This document shows, piece after piece, positions 43,924 to 53,106 of a stretch of DNA of 64,000 nt (position 1 is its first letter; every line of letters begins with the position of its first letter). The notes under the pieces are model-generated. The model was not told the origin of the DNA. It saw only the letters and a list, made by a program, of their open reading frames with translations, and searched no databases. The stretch spans positions 137,665 through 201,664 of the forward strand of contig NZ_KI912608.1 in NCBI RefSeq assembly GCF_000519265.1, read 5' to 3'. This stretch comes from Desulfonatronum lacustre DSM 10312. Its GTDB lineage: Bacteria; Desulfobacterota; Desulfovibrionia; Desulfovibrionales; Desulfonatronaceae. Position numbers and translations under genes: made by a program.

Positions 43924-46083
43924 CTAGCGCAACCGTTCGGCCAGCAGTTCGGCCACGTGTTTGACTTCGATGTCCTTGCCCGCGGCCTTCATGCCGCCGC
44001 GGATGTGCATAACGCAGCCCGGGCAGTCCGTGGCCACGGCGGAGATGTCTCCGGCTTCCAGGTTGGCCATCTTCTTGGCCAGCAGGGTCTTGGAGATGGC
44101 CGGGAACTTCATGGAGTAGGAACCGCCGAAGCCGCAGCAGACTTCCTCTTCGGAGGTCGGCACGTAGTCGTGGGCCATGTTGATGGCCTCCCTCGGCGCT
44201 TCGCGGACTTCCAGGCCCCGGCACAGGTGACAGGGGGCGTGGTAGCCGATGCGTTTGCCGGAATGGTTGAACTTCATGGACGAGATTTGCAGGACATCGT
44301 GGATAAGGGAGCTGAAATCAATGATCTTGTCCGCGAATTGGGCCACCTTGGAGGCCAAAGCGGTCTCGTTCTCCAGCAGCTTGGGATAGCCGTGCTTGAG
44401 ATGCGAGGCGCAGGAGGCGCACATGGTCATGATGTAGTCGTACCGGCTCGGATCGAATGCCTGCACGTTCTGCCGGGCCACCTCGACGGCCGCCTGCTTT
44501 TCGCCCATCATGTTCACCGGCAGGCCGCAGCAGGACTGCTGCATGGGATAATCCAGCTCCACGGTTCCGGTGGAGGCGATGATTTTCACCGCGGCCTTCA
44601 TTTGTTCGGGATAGACGAAGTCCTGAACGCAGCCCGAGAACAGGGCTACCCGCAGCGTGGGGTTGACCACCTTGGGCTTGATGGACTTCCATTCGTCGCG
44701 AAAGGCCTTGTCCGCGATGGTCGGCAGTTTGCGGAAATCCTGGTCCTTTTCCTTCATGAACACGGTGGGCAGGTGACGGATGTACTGGCCGTCGCGCTCG
44801 GCAAAGGGCTTCTGGGCCCAGCGCATGTTTTTGAGCAGGGTGTGGAACAGGGTGCGGTTTTTGAGCACCATGCCCATCAGCTTGGACTGGGCCGGATGCC
44901 CGTCCTCGTCCTGGATCATGGCATGGATTTCCTTGATCAGCCGGGGCAGGTCGATGCCCGCTGCGCAGACCTCCTTGCAGGCTCCGCAGTTCACGCAGTT
45001 CTGAACCAGGAACTTGGCCTTGTCCTTGCCGTGAAAGAAGTAGGTCATGATCAGGCCGATGGCCCCGATGTAGACATGGCCGTACTTATGGCCGCCCACC
45101 AGACGATAGACCGGACAGACGTTGGCGCAGGCCCCGCAGCGAATGCAGCGCAGGATCTGGGCGAAATCCTTGTCCTTGGCCAGCTTTTTGCGGCCGTTGT
45201 CCAGGAAGACCACGTGCATGACCTTCTTGTTGTCCGGCGCACTCTTGCACTCGTTGGGACCGGTGATCCAGGTCACGTAGGAGGTGATCTGCTGGCCGGT
45301 GGCGTTGCGAGGCAGGGCGCGGAGGATGCGCAAGGCGTCGTGCAGGGTGGGGGTCAGCTTTTCCAGACCCACCAGAGCCACATGGACCCGGGGAAGGGTA
45401 GTGGCCAGGCGGGCGTTGCCCTCGTTGGTCACCAGGCCGATGGTCCCGGTTTCCACCACGGCGAAGTTGCTTCCGGAGATGCCCATGTCCGCTTCCACGT
45501 ATTCCTTGCGCAGCTCCCGACGGGCCACCTTGACCAGCTTCTGGATGTCCGGGTCCTGCTCCTTTTTGGTCACCCCGGCGAAGAGGTCGGCCACCTGGTA
45601 GCGGGAGAGATGGATGGCCGGCATGACCATGTGCGACGGGCCTTCGCCGCGCATTTGGATGATCCACTCGCCCAGGTCCGATTCCACGACCTTCAGACCC
45701 TCGGCTTCCAGGTGGTTGTTGAGGTGGGTTTCCTCCGCGGTCATGGACTTGGCCTTGATCACCTTTTTACAGTCGTTGTCCTTGGCGATGCGGGCGATGA
45801 TCCGGTTGGCCTCTTCCGCTGTCTCGGCCAGATGGACGTGGACGCCCATGGATTCGGCCTTTTGCTTGAACTGCCGGTACAGCTCGTCCATGCGCCGGAT
45901 GCCGTCGTCCTTGGCCTGGGCGATTTCCTCAATCAGGCCCTTGACGTCCATTCCTGTAAAGGCGTTGGCCCGACCGGTACGATAGGCCACGGCAAAGGTG
46001 TCCAGGGCCTTGCGCTGAAACTCGTTGCCCAGGGATTCTTCGACTTCCTGGAGATATTCTTCTATTTTGACGGCTGTTTGCAT
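43924..46083 (-). CDS. LutB-LutA fusion, iron-sulfur lactate dehydrogenase subunit
   Basis: 719 residues combining two proteins that are separate in Bacillus. The N-terminal LUD domain (about 60-290, LutB-like) is followed by two 4Fe-4S motifs (C313/316/319/323 in CIRCGACANVC and C363/366/369/373 in CVNCGACKEVC). Two cysteine-rich CCG domains (LutA-like) come last: SCCGLPVNMMGE, and HAPCHLCRGLEV with VCCGFGGSYSMKF. It is expected to oxidise lactate to pyruvate with the LutC-like partner and pass electrons to the membrane pool or other carriers. Its ATG overlaps the lutC-like stop by one base (TAATG). Confidence 0.92.
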   Translation of the reverse strand: MQTAVKIEEYLQEVEESLGNEFQRKALDTFAVAYRTGRANAFTGMDVKGLIEEIAQAKDDGIRRMDELYRQFKQKAESMGVHVHLAETAEEANRIIARIAKDNDCKKVIKAKSMTAEETHLNNHLEAEGLKVVESDLGEWIIQMRGEGPSHMVMPAIHLSRYQVADLFAGVTKKEQDPDIQKLVKVARRELRKEYVEADMGISGSNFAVVETGTIGLVTNEGNARLATTLPRVHVALVGLEKLTPTLHDALRILRALPRNATGQQITSYVTWITGPNECKSAPDNKKVMHVVFLDNGRKKLAKDKDFAQILRCIRCGACANVCPVYRLVGGHKYGHVYIGAIGLIMTYFFHGKDKAKFLVQNCVNCGACKEVCAAGIDLPRLIKEIHAMIQDEDGHPAQSKLMGMVLKNRTLFHTLLKNMRWAQKPFAERDGQYIRHLPTVFMKEKDQDFRKLPTIADKAFRDEWKSIKPKVVNPTLRVALFSGCVQDFVYPEQMKAAVKIIASTGTVELDYPMQQSCCGLPVNMMGEKQAAVEVARQNVQAFDPSRYDYIMTMCASCASHLKHGYPKLLENETALASKVAQFADKIIDFSSLIHDVLQISSMKFNHSGKRIGYHAPCHLCRGLEVREAPREAINMAHDYVPTSEEEVCCGFGGSYSMKFPAISKTLLAKKMANLEAGDISAVATDCPGCVMHIRGGMKAAGKDIEVKHVAELLAERLR

Positions 46084-46709
46084 TACGCGTCCTCCCAGAG
46101 CAGGATGTGCAGTTCCAATGGTCCGTGGACCCCGATGGCCAGCACCCGTTCAATGTCCGCGGTCCGGCTGGCCCCGGTGATGAAGGCCAGGTAGTTGGGG
46201 GCCTTTTGCATCATGGGCAGCAGCTCGGCCTCGGCCTCGTAGCTGGTGGCCCGCAGCTTGGACAGGGGCAGGACCACCACGTTGATCTCGCTGATCATGG
46301 TGGACAACCGCAGATCCTCGGAAGAGGAGTCCAGCACCAGGGAACCGGTTTCGGCCAGCCCCAGGTCGGCCACGGCGAATCCGATGTCGATCCCGGCCAG
46401 ATGGCCGCGCAGGCCGTCGGCGATGAGCTTCACTCCGGCCTTTTCCGCTGCCTTGGCCAGTTCCGCGTACTGGTCGTCGGTCAGCTTGGGCGCGGCCATG
46501 ACCTTGTCCGCCGCCTTGGCCACGCACAGGTCCGAGGCTTCGTCGGAAATGGCGTTTTCGCAGCCGGAGAGCAGCAGTTGACAGGCGTCCTTGTTCAGAC
46601 AGACGTCCACGGCGTAGGCGTAGGCCTCGTCCAGTTTGCCGATCCGCTTCACGACAGCGGAAACGGCTTCGGCTTTTTTGGTAAAGAGTTCAATGTGTTC
46701 CTGACTCAC
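46083..46709 (-). CDS. LutC-like LUD-domain protein
   Basis: 208 residues, third component of the Lut-type lactate dehydrogenase. The LUD domain is recognised by GIDIGFAVADLGLAETGSLV and the final GVHGPLELHILLWEDA. The start is GTG (complement of 46709) with TAAGGAGG upstream, located inside the 3' end of ackA (20-base overlap). Coupling on both sides ties acetate kinase and lactate dehydrogenase subunits into one transcript. Confidence 0.9.
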   Translation of the reverse strand: MSQEHIELFTKKAEAVSAVVKRIGKLDEAYAYAVDVCLNKDACQLLLSGCENAISDEASDLCVAKAADKVMAAPKLTDDQYAELAKAAEKAGVKLIADGLRGHLAGIDIGFAVADLGLAETGSLVLDSSSEDLRLSTMISEINVVVLPLSKLRATSYEAEAELLPMMQKAPNYLAFITGASRTADIERVLAIGVHGPLELHILLWEDA

Positions 46710-47931
46710 GCTCAGCCTCCTTATTTCCCAGGACTTCCATGGTCTGGGTGGCGATTTCCAACTCTTCGTTGGTGGGAATGATGAAGATTTTGATCAGGCT
46801 GTTGGCGGTGCTGATTTCCGCTGCCTGCCCCCGGGGGGTCTCGGCGTTACGATGAGTGTCCAGCACCGCGCCCAGCCCGCCAAGAGTCGCGCAGGACAGA
46901 CGGCGGACTGCGGAATCGTTTTCACCGATTCCTGCCGTGAAGCAGATGGCGTCGGCCCCGTCCAGCAAGGCCAGATACTGTCCGATGTATTGGGTCACCC
47001 GGCGGCAGAAGACCCGCAGGGCCAGTTGGGCGTCGGCATCGCCCTGGGAGATAAGATCGTGGATGTCGCGCATGTCGTTGCTTCCGCACATCCCCTTGAG
47101 GCCGCTGTCCTTGTTCAGCAGCGTGTCGATCTCGCGAATGCTCAGCCCCTTGTTGTCCGCCAGGAAGGCATGCAGGGCCGGGTCCACGTCGCCGGAGCGC
47201 GTGCCCATGACCAGTCCGGCCAACGGGGTCAGGCCCATGCTGGTGTCGATGCATTTGCCGTTCTTGATCGCGGCCATGGAGCAGCCGTTACCCAGATGCA
47301 CGGTCACGCAGGTGGTTTCCTGAAGCGGCTTGCCCAACATCTTTGCGCACTGCTTGGCCACGTAGAAATGGGACGTGCCGTGGAAGCCGTAGCGGCGGAT
47401 CTTCAGTTCGGTGTAAAGTTCCTTGGGAATGGCGTAGCGGTAGGCTTCCGGGGCCATGGTCTGGTGAAAGGCCGTGTCGAACACGGCCACGTTGGGCACG
47501 CCGGGCATCAGCCGCAGCGCGGTCTCGATGCCGGCCAGCCCTCCGGGGTTATGCAAGGGGGCCAGAGGAATCTGGGCCTTGATGCCCTCGATCACGGCCT
47601 CGTCCACCAGGGTCGGGGCGCTGAAGGCCTCGCCGCCGTGGACGATCCGGTGGCCGATGCCTTGGATTTCGGAAACCGCGGCGATCACTCCAGTGCTTTG
47701 CCCGGTGATCAGTTCCACCACCTTGGCCAGACCCGTGGCATGATCCGGAATGGACATGGCCTCGTTAAAGGCCTGTTCCTGGTCCGTGCCCGGGCGGCGG
47801 ACATGCTTGACCTTGCTGGTGGCCTCGCCGATGCGTTCCACCAGTCCCGAGGCCAGAACGATTTGTCCGGCCATGTCCAGAAGTTGATATTTGACGGAGG
47901 AACTGCCGGAGTTGAGGATGAGGATCTTCAT
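46690..47931 (-). CDS. ackA: Acetate kinase
   Basis: Transfers phosphate from acetyl phosphate to ADP, giving acetate and ATP: the substrate-level phosphorylation step of lactate oxidation. The 413-residue protein has the family signatures MKILILNSGSSSVKY, FDTAFHQTMAPEAYRYAIP, HLGNGCSMAAI and FTAGIGEND. GAAGGGAAGATTC precedes the ATG. It lies 46 bases downstream of pta and overlaps the lutC-like gene. Confidence 0.97.
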   Translation of the reverse strand: MKILILNSGSSSVKYQLLDMAGQIVLASGLVERIGEATSKVKHVRRPGTDQEQAFNEAMSIPDHATGLAKVVELITGQSTGVIAAVSEIQGIGHRIVHGGEAFSAPTLVDEAVIEGIKAQIPLAPLHNPGGLAGIETALRLMPGVPNVAVFDTAFHQTMAPEAYRYAIPKELYTELKIRRYGFHGTSHFYVAKQCAKMLGKPLQETTCVTVHLGNGCSMAAIKNGKCIDTSMGLTPLAGLVMGTRSGDVDPALHAFLADNKGLSIREIDTLLNKDSGLKGMCGSNDMRDIHDLISQGDADAQLALRVFCRRVTQYIGQYLALLDGADAICFTAGIGENDSAVRRLSCATLGGLGAVLDTHRNAETPRGQAAEISTANSLIKIFIIPTNEELEIATQTMEVLGNKEAERESGTH

Positions 47932-47977
47932 GAATCTTCCCTTCAGATATAGTTGACGTGGTGTTATTGTTAAATTT

Positions 47978-50086
47978 TTATTTAATATTTTCAGTGTGCT
48001 GGGCCTGGATGGCGGTGATGGCCACGGTGTTGACGATGTCCGGCACGGTGCAGCCGCGGGAGAGGTCGTTGACCGGTTTGTTCAGACCCTGGAGCACCGG
48101 GCCGATGGCGATGGCGTTGGCGGCCCGCTGCACGGCCTTGTAGGTGTTGTTGCCGGTGTTCAGGTCCGGAAAGATGAACACCGTGGCCCTTCCGGCCACC
48201 TGGGAATCGGGCATTTTGGTCATGGCCACGTCCGGGTCGTAGGCCGCGTCGTACTGGATCGGTCCTTCGATGAGCAGTTCCGGAGCCATCTCTTTGGCGA
48301 TGGTTGTAGCTTCCCGGACCTTTTCGACTTCCTGGCCCGAACCGGATTCGCCGGTGGAGTAGGAAAGCATGGCAATCCTGGGGTCAACGCCGAACTGAAC
48401 GGCGGTGTCCGCGGAAGCCACGGCGATTTCCGCCAACTGTCGGGCCGTGGGGTTGGGGTTCACGGCGCAGTCGCCGAAGACCAGGACCCGGTCGGACATG
48501 CACATGAAAAAGACCGAGGAGACCAGGGAGATGCCCGGCCTGGTCTTGATGAACTGCAAGGCCGGACGGATGGTCTGCTGGGTGGTGGTGATGGAGCCGG
48601 AGACCATCCCGTCGGCATGCCCTTTTTGAACCATCATGGTCCCGAAATAGGTGGCCTCGGCCATGGTGTCGTGGGCTACTTCCTCGGTCATGCCCTTGCT
48701 TTTGCGCAAATCGTAGTAGGTCTTCCAGTAGTCCTCGAAGTAGTCCGAGGCGGCCGGGTCGATGAACGTGGCCTTGTCCAGGGACAGCCCCATCTGAGCG
48801 GCCTTGGCCCGAATGGCGTCCGGCTGTCCGAGGATGGTCAGGTCCGCGATGCCGCGGCGCAGCAGGATGTCCGCGGCCTGGAGAATGCGGGTGGACGCGC
48901 CTTCGGGGAGCACGATGTGCCGGCGTTCGGCCTTGGCTTTTTCGATCAGGCTGTACTCGAACATCACCGGGGTGACCTTGGTGGATTTTTTCGTCTCCAG
49001 GCGCTGAAAAAGTTCCGCGGTGTCCACGTGCTCCTCAAAAGATCCCAGGGCCGTGGCGATCTTCTTCTGGTCCTCCGGCTCGATTCGTCCGTACATTTCC
49101 ATCAAGGTTCTGGTGGTCTTGTAGGTGTGCCCCTTGGCCGAGAGAATGGGCATGGGCACGCCGGTCCAGCCGTCCAAAAGCTTCATCACGGATTCCGGAG
49201 GCTTGATCCCGCCGGTGAGCACGATCCCCGCGACCTCGGGATAGGTCTGGGATTGCCGGGTGGCGATACAGCCCAGGAGGATGTCCGACCGGTCTCCAGG
49301 GGTAATGACCATGGAATTCTTGGAAACGTACTGCAGAAAATTGTTCACCTGCATGGCGGCCACCACGTAGTCGTCCACCTGGACGTCCAGCAGGTCTCCG
49401 CCGGCGATCACCTCGGCGTCCAGCCATTTGCGGATGTCGTTGATGGTCGGTTTGCCCAGGGAAGACACCTCGGGGATGGCGTAGGTCAGGCATTCCTCGT
49501 GCACCCGGTACTTGCAGCGCAGGCCTCCGATGATTTCGTCCTTGTCCAGGCTCTCGGCCCGATTGACGATGGTGGCCAGGACGTCCAGGCCTTTTTCGGA
49601 AAAGGTGTCGATGGCGATCTGGGTCTGGGCCACGATTTGTTTCGGGGTCTTGTTCTGGCCGTTGGCCACCAGGATCACCGGCGAGCCGAGGTTGGCGGCG
49701 ATTTCCGCGTTGATGTCGAACTCAAAGGCCGAATCTCCGCCGATAAAGTCCGAGCCCTCGCAGAGAATGAAGTCGTACCGGGTTTCCAGGGCCTTGTACT
49801 TGGCCAGGATGTTCTCCATCAGCAGGGCGTGTTCGCCTTGATTGATCAGGTCCCGGGCCTGTTCCAGGGTGTAGGCGTAGGCGTCCTGGTAGGTTTCGTT
49901 GAGGTGGAACTGGGTCAGGATCAGGTTGGTGTCGTGATCCCGCTTGCCGTTGCCCTGGGCGCTGATGATCGGTCGAAAAAATCCCACCCGCCGGATATGG
50001 CGCATGAGCATCTGCATCAGGCCGAGACAAATGGCCGATTTGCCGCTGCGGGATTCCGTGTTGATGACGTAGAGGTTCTTGGCCAT
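47978..50086 (-). CDS. pta: Phosphate acetyltransferase, long form
   Basis: Converts acetyl-CoA and phosphate to acetyl phosphate. 702 residues in three parts: an N-terminal P-loop-like domain (TESRSGKSAICLGLMQ), a DRTGG domain in the middle (about 215-330), and the catalytic PTA domain (about 370-700; HADGMVSGSITTTQQTIRP and MLSYSTGESGSGQEVEKV). This matches the E. coli long Pta, whose N-terminal region has a regulatory role. AAAGGA lies nine bases before ATG. Period-6 hairpin copy D lies in its 5' leader. Confidence 0.96.
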   Translation of the reverse strand: MAKNLYVINTESRSGKSAICLGLMQMLMRHIRRVGFFRPIISAQGNGKRDHDTNLILTQFHLNETYQDAYAYTLEQARDLINQGEHALLMENILAKYKALETRYDFILCEGSDFIGGDSAFEFDINAEIAANLGSPVILVANGQNKTPKQIVAQTQIAIDTFSEKGLDVLATIVNRAESLDKDEIIGGLRCKYRVHEECLTYAIPEVSSLGKPTINDIRKWLDAEVIAGGDLLDVQVDDYVVAAMQVNNFLQYVSKNSMVITPGDRSDILLGCIATRQSQTYPEVAGIVLTGGIKPPESVMKLLDGWTGVPMPILSAKGHTYKTTRTLMEMYGRIEPEDQKKIATALGSFEEHVDTAELFQRLETKKSTKVTPVMFEYSLIEKAKAERRHIVLPEGASTRILQAADILLRRGIADLTILGQPDAIRAKAAQMGLSLDKATFIDPAASDYFEDYWKTYYDLRKSKGMTEEVAHDTMAEATYFGTMMVQKGHADGMVSGSITTTQQTIRPALQFIKTRPGISLVSSVFFMCMSDRVLVFGDCAVNPNPTARQLAEIAVASADTAVQFGVDPRIAMLSYSTGESGSGQEVEKVREATTIAKEMAPELLIEGPIQYDAAYDPDVAMTKMPDSQVAGRATVFIFPDLNTGNNTYKAVQRAANAIAIGPVLQGLNKPVNDLSRGCTVPDIVNTVAITAIQAQHTENIK

Positions 50087-50134
50087 GGGCGAGGGTCCTT
50101 TGGTTTGAGGTGGTGCAGGGGCGAATCTGTTCTC

Positions 50135-50225
50135 TCATCGAAATCGAAATCGCAATCGCTATCGAAATCGGAAATGTATCAGAAATCGATTTCGATCACG
50201 ATTTCGATTTCGATACCGATCCGAA
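50135..50225. repeat. Period-6 ATCGAA hairpin (copy D) between the GlcF-like gene and pta
   Basis: It starts TCATCGAAATCGAAATCGCA and continues with ATCGCTATCGAAATCGGAAA. The shared core CAGAAATCGATTTCGATCAC (50180-50199) follows, then TTTCGATTTCGATACCGATC. Left and right arms are largely complementary, so a long hairpin can form in the RNA. It occupies the 177-base space between two genes of the lactate block. Confidence 0.82.
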
Positions 50226-50263
50226 TACCCACTAGGAAATGAGAACAAATTCGCCCTTACCCG

Positions 50264-51544
50264 TTACAACGTTTCCGCGTACAATTCCACCACGTGCTTT
50301 ACGGGAATCGAATGTCCGGACTTGGACAGCATGTCCGAAATCTGGAGCATGCAGGCCGGGCAACTGGTGGCCGCGATCTTGGCGCCGGTGGCGGCGATGC
50401 TTTCGGCCTTTTTGCGCCCGATGACGTCGGACAGCTTGTAGTGCTTGATGTTGAAGCTGCCGCCGGACCCGCAGCAGGAGGGGCCTCCGGGCAGCTCTGC
50501 AGCGGCGTATTTGCCTCCGGCGGCCAGGATTTGGCGCGGTTGGGCCGTGATCTTCAACGTGTTCCGCAGGTGACAGGGATCGTGGTAGGCCACCTTGGTC
50601 GGGGTTACGGCTTCTTTCGGAGCGACCTTCAGGACGTCGGTAAGAAACTGGCTGACGTCCATGACCTTGTCTGCGAGGTCCTTGACCCGGACCGCGTCCA
50701 TCTTGTCCCCGTAGTATTTGGGCCAAAGCTCATGAATGGTGGCCGTGCAGGTGGCGCAGGGGGTGATCAGGTAGTCCCATTTACCTTTGGCGAACAGGTC
50801 CAGGTTCTGGCGGACCAGGTTGTCGAAGACCTCGGTTTCGCCGCTGGACAGGGCCGGGATGCCGCAACAGGCCTGATTGGGCGGCATGAACACCCCGACC
50901 TGATGGTGCTCCATGACCTTCAGCACGGCCTGGCCCACCTGGGGAAAAACCTTGTCCGTGACGCAGCCTGGAAAAAAGGCCACACGCAGACCGGACTTTC
51001 CCGGAGGGGTGTCCTTGTGGGGAGTCTGGGAATGGAGTGACTTCGAAGCCAGCTTCTTGAAATGCCGGTCCGCGATCAACGGGGCGTTGAACCGGGCGCA
51101 GGACGTTCCGATGACGCTGTCCGCATCCTTGGTGAACAGGCCCTGCAAGGACGACCCCAGGGAGAGCAGGTTGTTCATCAGTTTCGGGTTGGTCAGCAAC
51201 CGACGGAAGATCAGGCGCTGAGTGGGCGGCAAGCCCAGGTAGCCGGTGAGAATCGCCCGGGCGCGCAGAAAGATGTCCGTGACCTTGACCCCGGAGGGAC
51301 AGTTGGCCTCGCAGGTGCCGCAGAGCAGGCAGCGCTGGAGCTTTTCATTGACCTCTTCCGGGTCCTTGAGGATTTCCTCGGACAAACCGGAGAGCAAAGC
51401 CAATTTGCCGCGGGTGACGTCGGTTTCCCGGCCGGTCTGGGCGAAGACCGGGCACTGGGCCTGGCACATGCCGCAGCGCATGCAGCCGGTGAGCAGGTCG
51501 TCCAGCTCCTTAAGCATGGATACGAGTTTTTTAATGTCGGCCAT
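50264..51544 (-). CDS. GlcF/LldE-like iron-sulfur subunit of lactate dehydrogenase
   Basis: 426 residues. Two N-terminal 4Fe-4S motifs (CMRCGMCQAQC at about 21, CLLCGTCEANC at about 72) precede two CCG domains (ACCGIPALSSGE, and YHDPCHLRNTLKI with SCCGSGGSFNIKH). It is the electron-transfer partner expected for the FAD subunit encoded 12 bases upstream, by analogy with GlcD-GlcF of glycolate oxidase. TCGGAGGACAT precedes the ATG. In Desulfovibrio this pair is regarded as a D-lactate dehydrogenase candidate. Confidence 0.92.
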   Translation of the reverse strand: MADIKKLVSMLKELDDLLTGCMRCGMCQAQCPVFAQTGRETDVTRGKLALLSGLSEEILKDPEEVNEKLQRCLLCGTCEANCPSGVKVTDIFLRARAILTGYLGLPPTQRLIFRRLLTNPKLMNNLLSLGSSLQGLFTKDADSVIGTSCARFNAPLIADRHFKKLASKSLHSQTPHKDTPPGKSGLRVAFFPGCVTDKVFPQVGQAVLKVMEHHQVGVFMPPNQACCGIPALSSGETEVFDNLVRQNLDLFAKGKWDYLITPCATCTATIHELWPKYYGDKMDAVRVKDLADKVMDVSQFLTDVLKVAPKEAVTPTKVAYHDPCHLRNTLKITAQPRQILAAGGKYAAAELPGGPSCCGSGGSFNIKHYKLSDVIGRKKAESIAATGAKIAATSCPACMLQISDMLSKSGHSIPVKHVVELYAETL

Positions 51545-51556
51545 AATGTCCTCCGA

Positions 51557-52948
51557 TTAGGCGAGCAAGGGGCCGAGGATTTTGCCCGGGTTGAGGATGT
51601 TGTTGGGGTCGAGCACGCTCTTCATCCTGCGGGAGTAGTTGATGGCCCCTACGCCGTATTCGTTTTTCAGGTATTTGGATTTGGCCAGACCGATGCCGTG
51701 CTCGCCGGACAAGGTGCCGCCCAGGGCCAGGGCTTCCTCGAAGATGGCGTCGATGGCCGCTTCAACTCTGTGCCATTCCTTCTGGTCGCGCTTGTCCGTG
51801 AGGATGGTCGGGTGCAGGTTGCCGTCCCCGGCGTGGCCGAAGGTGCCGATGGTCAGGTCGTACTTCTTGGCTATCTTGTCCAGGGCCTGCATCATGGCTG
51901 GAATTTTGGAGCGGGGTACGGTGGCGTCTTCTAGGACCGTGGTCGGTTTGACCCGGGCCAGAGCCGGAAGAGCGTCGCGGCGGGCTTGCCAGACCGCGTT
52001 ACGCTCGGCGTCATCCTTGGCCACGCGGACGCTGATGGCCTTGTTGTCCTTGCAGATGGATTCCACCTTGGCCGCGTCGTCCTCCACCTGGGCCGGGTGG
52101 CCGTCCACCTCGATGAGCAGCATGGCCGCGGCATCCACGGGCAGGCCGGCCTTGCGGAAGTTCTCCACGGTGCGGATGGTGAAGTTGTCCATGAATTCCA
52201 GGGTGGCCGGAACGATCTTGTTGGCAATAATTGCGGCCACGGCCCGGGACGCGTCCATCACGTCCGGGAATACGGCCATCATGGCCTTGTAGGCGGCAGG
52301 CGGCGGAACCAGCTTCAGAGTCAGCTTTTCGAATACGCCCAGAGTGCCTTCCGATGCAATCATCAGTCCGGCCAGATTATAACCGGTGACGCATTTCACG
52401 GTCTTTCCCCCGGAGCGAATCAGCTCGCCGTTGACGTCGAAAAAGTCCACGCCCATGACATAGTCCTTGGTCACGCCGTACTTCAGGGCGCGCAGGCCCC
52501 CGGCGTTCTCGGCCACGTTGCCGCCCAGGGTGGAGACGGCCTGGGAGCCGGGGTCCGGCGGGTAAAGCAGGCCCTTGGCGGCCACCTGGGCCGCGAACTT
52601 GGCCGTGACCACGCCGGGCTGGACCACGGCGTAGAGATCTTCCTCGTTGATCTCCAGGACTTTATCCAGCGCAGTGGTCAGGCAGACCACGCCGCCGGGG
52701 TGGGGGATGGTTCCGCCGGACAGGTTGGTCCCGGCTCCGCGCACAGTCAGCTTCAGGCCGTTCTCGTTGCACAGCCTGACCACCTGACCCAGGCTTTCGG
52801 AATTCTCCGGGCGGACCACGATGGCCGGTTGGGTCTGATCCAGGACCGCGGAATCGTAGGAATAGGCGTGCAATTCGGCAGGCTCGGTCATCACGTTGTC
52901 CTTGCCGACGATCCGCTGGAATTCATTCTTTAACGCATCTCTGATCAT
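51557..52948 (-). CDS. GlcD-like FAD-binding lactate dehydrogenase subunit
   Basis: 463 residues of the VAO/GlcD flavoprotein family. The FAD-binding block (KLTVRGAGTNLSGGTIPHPG, then LGGNVAENAGGLRALKYG) is intact. The C-terminal cap ends with SGEHGIGLAKSKYL, carrying the family histidine. It would oxidise lactate (or glycolate) and pass electrons to the adjacent iron-sulfur subunit. AAAGGAGATTTGCA before ATG (complement of 52948) sets the start; an ATG at 52975 is in frame but lacks a site. Confidence 0.92.
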   Translation of the reverse strand: MIRDALKNEFQRIVGKDNVMTEPAELHAYSYDSAVLDQTQPAIVVRPENSESLGQVVRLCNENGLKLTVRGAGTNLSGGTIPHPGGVVCLTTALDKVLEINEEDLYAVVQPGVVTAKFAAQVAAKGLLYPPDPGSQAVSTLGGNVAENAGGLRALKYGVTKDYVMGVDFFDVNGELIRSGGKTVKCVTGYNLAGLMIASEGTLGVFEKLTLKLVPPPAAYKAMMAVFPDVMDASRAVAAIIANKIVPATLEFMDNFTIRTVENFRKAGLPVDAAAMLLIEVDGHPAQVEDDAAKVESICKDNKAISVRVAKDDAERNAVWQARRDALPALARVKPTTVLEDATVPRSKIPAMMQALDKIAKKYDLTIGTFGHAGDGNLHPTILTDKRDQKEWHRVEAAIDAIFEEALALGGTLSGEHGIGLAKSKYLKNEYGVGAINYSRRMKSVLDPNNILNPGKILGPLLA

Positions 52949-53066
52949 TGCAAATCTCCTTTGCGTGGGGTTCAAGTTTCAATGGTCACTGCTCACGAAA
53001 AGTTTTGGGGCATGAGCCGTGCCCATCAAGCCTTGAAACGAGCCTTGAGCCAATCTGGCGGAGGTT

Positions 53067-53094
53067 CCCCGGGCGGACGTTGGTCCGCCCGGGG
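53067..53094 (-). promoter_or_regulatory. Strong hairpin between lldP and the GlcD-like gene
   Basis: CCCCGGGCGGAC and GTCCGCCCGGGG form a perfect 12-bp GC stem with a 4-base loop, just 13 bases after the lldP stop. No T-run follows on the minus strand, so it is not a standard terminator. It could stabilise the lldP mRNA or mark an RNA-processing site that sets different expression for permease and dehydrogenase. Confidence 0.7.
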
Positions 53095-53106
53095 AGGGAT
53101 GCAGGT

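Noticed and set aside
43864-50242. Long antisense frames (up to about 770 residues) opposite the lactate block
   Set aside because: They lie fully opposite well-recognised genes and have low-complexity His/Gln/Gly-rich composition typical of antisense frames in GC-rich DNA.
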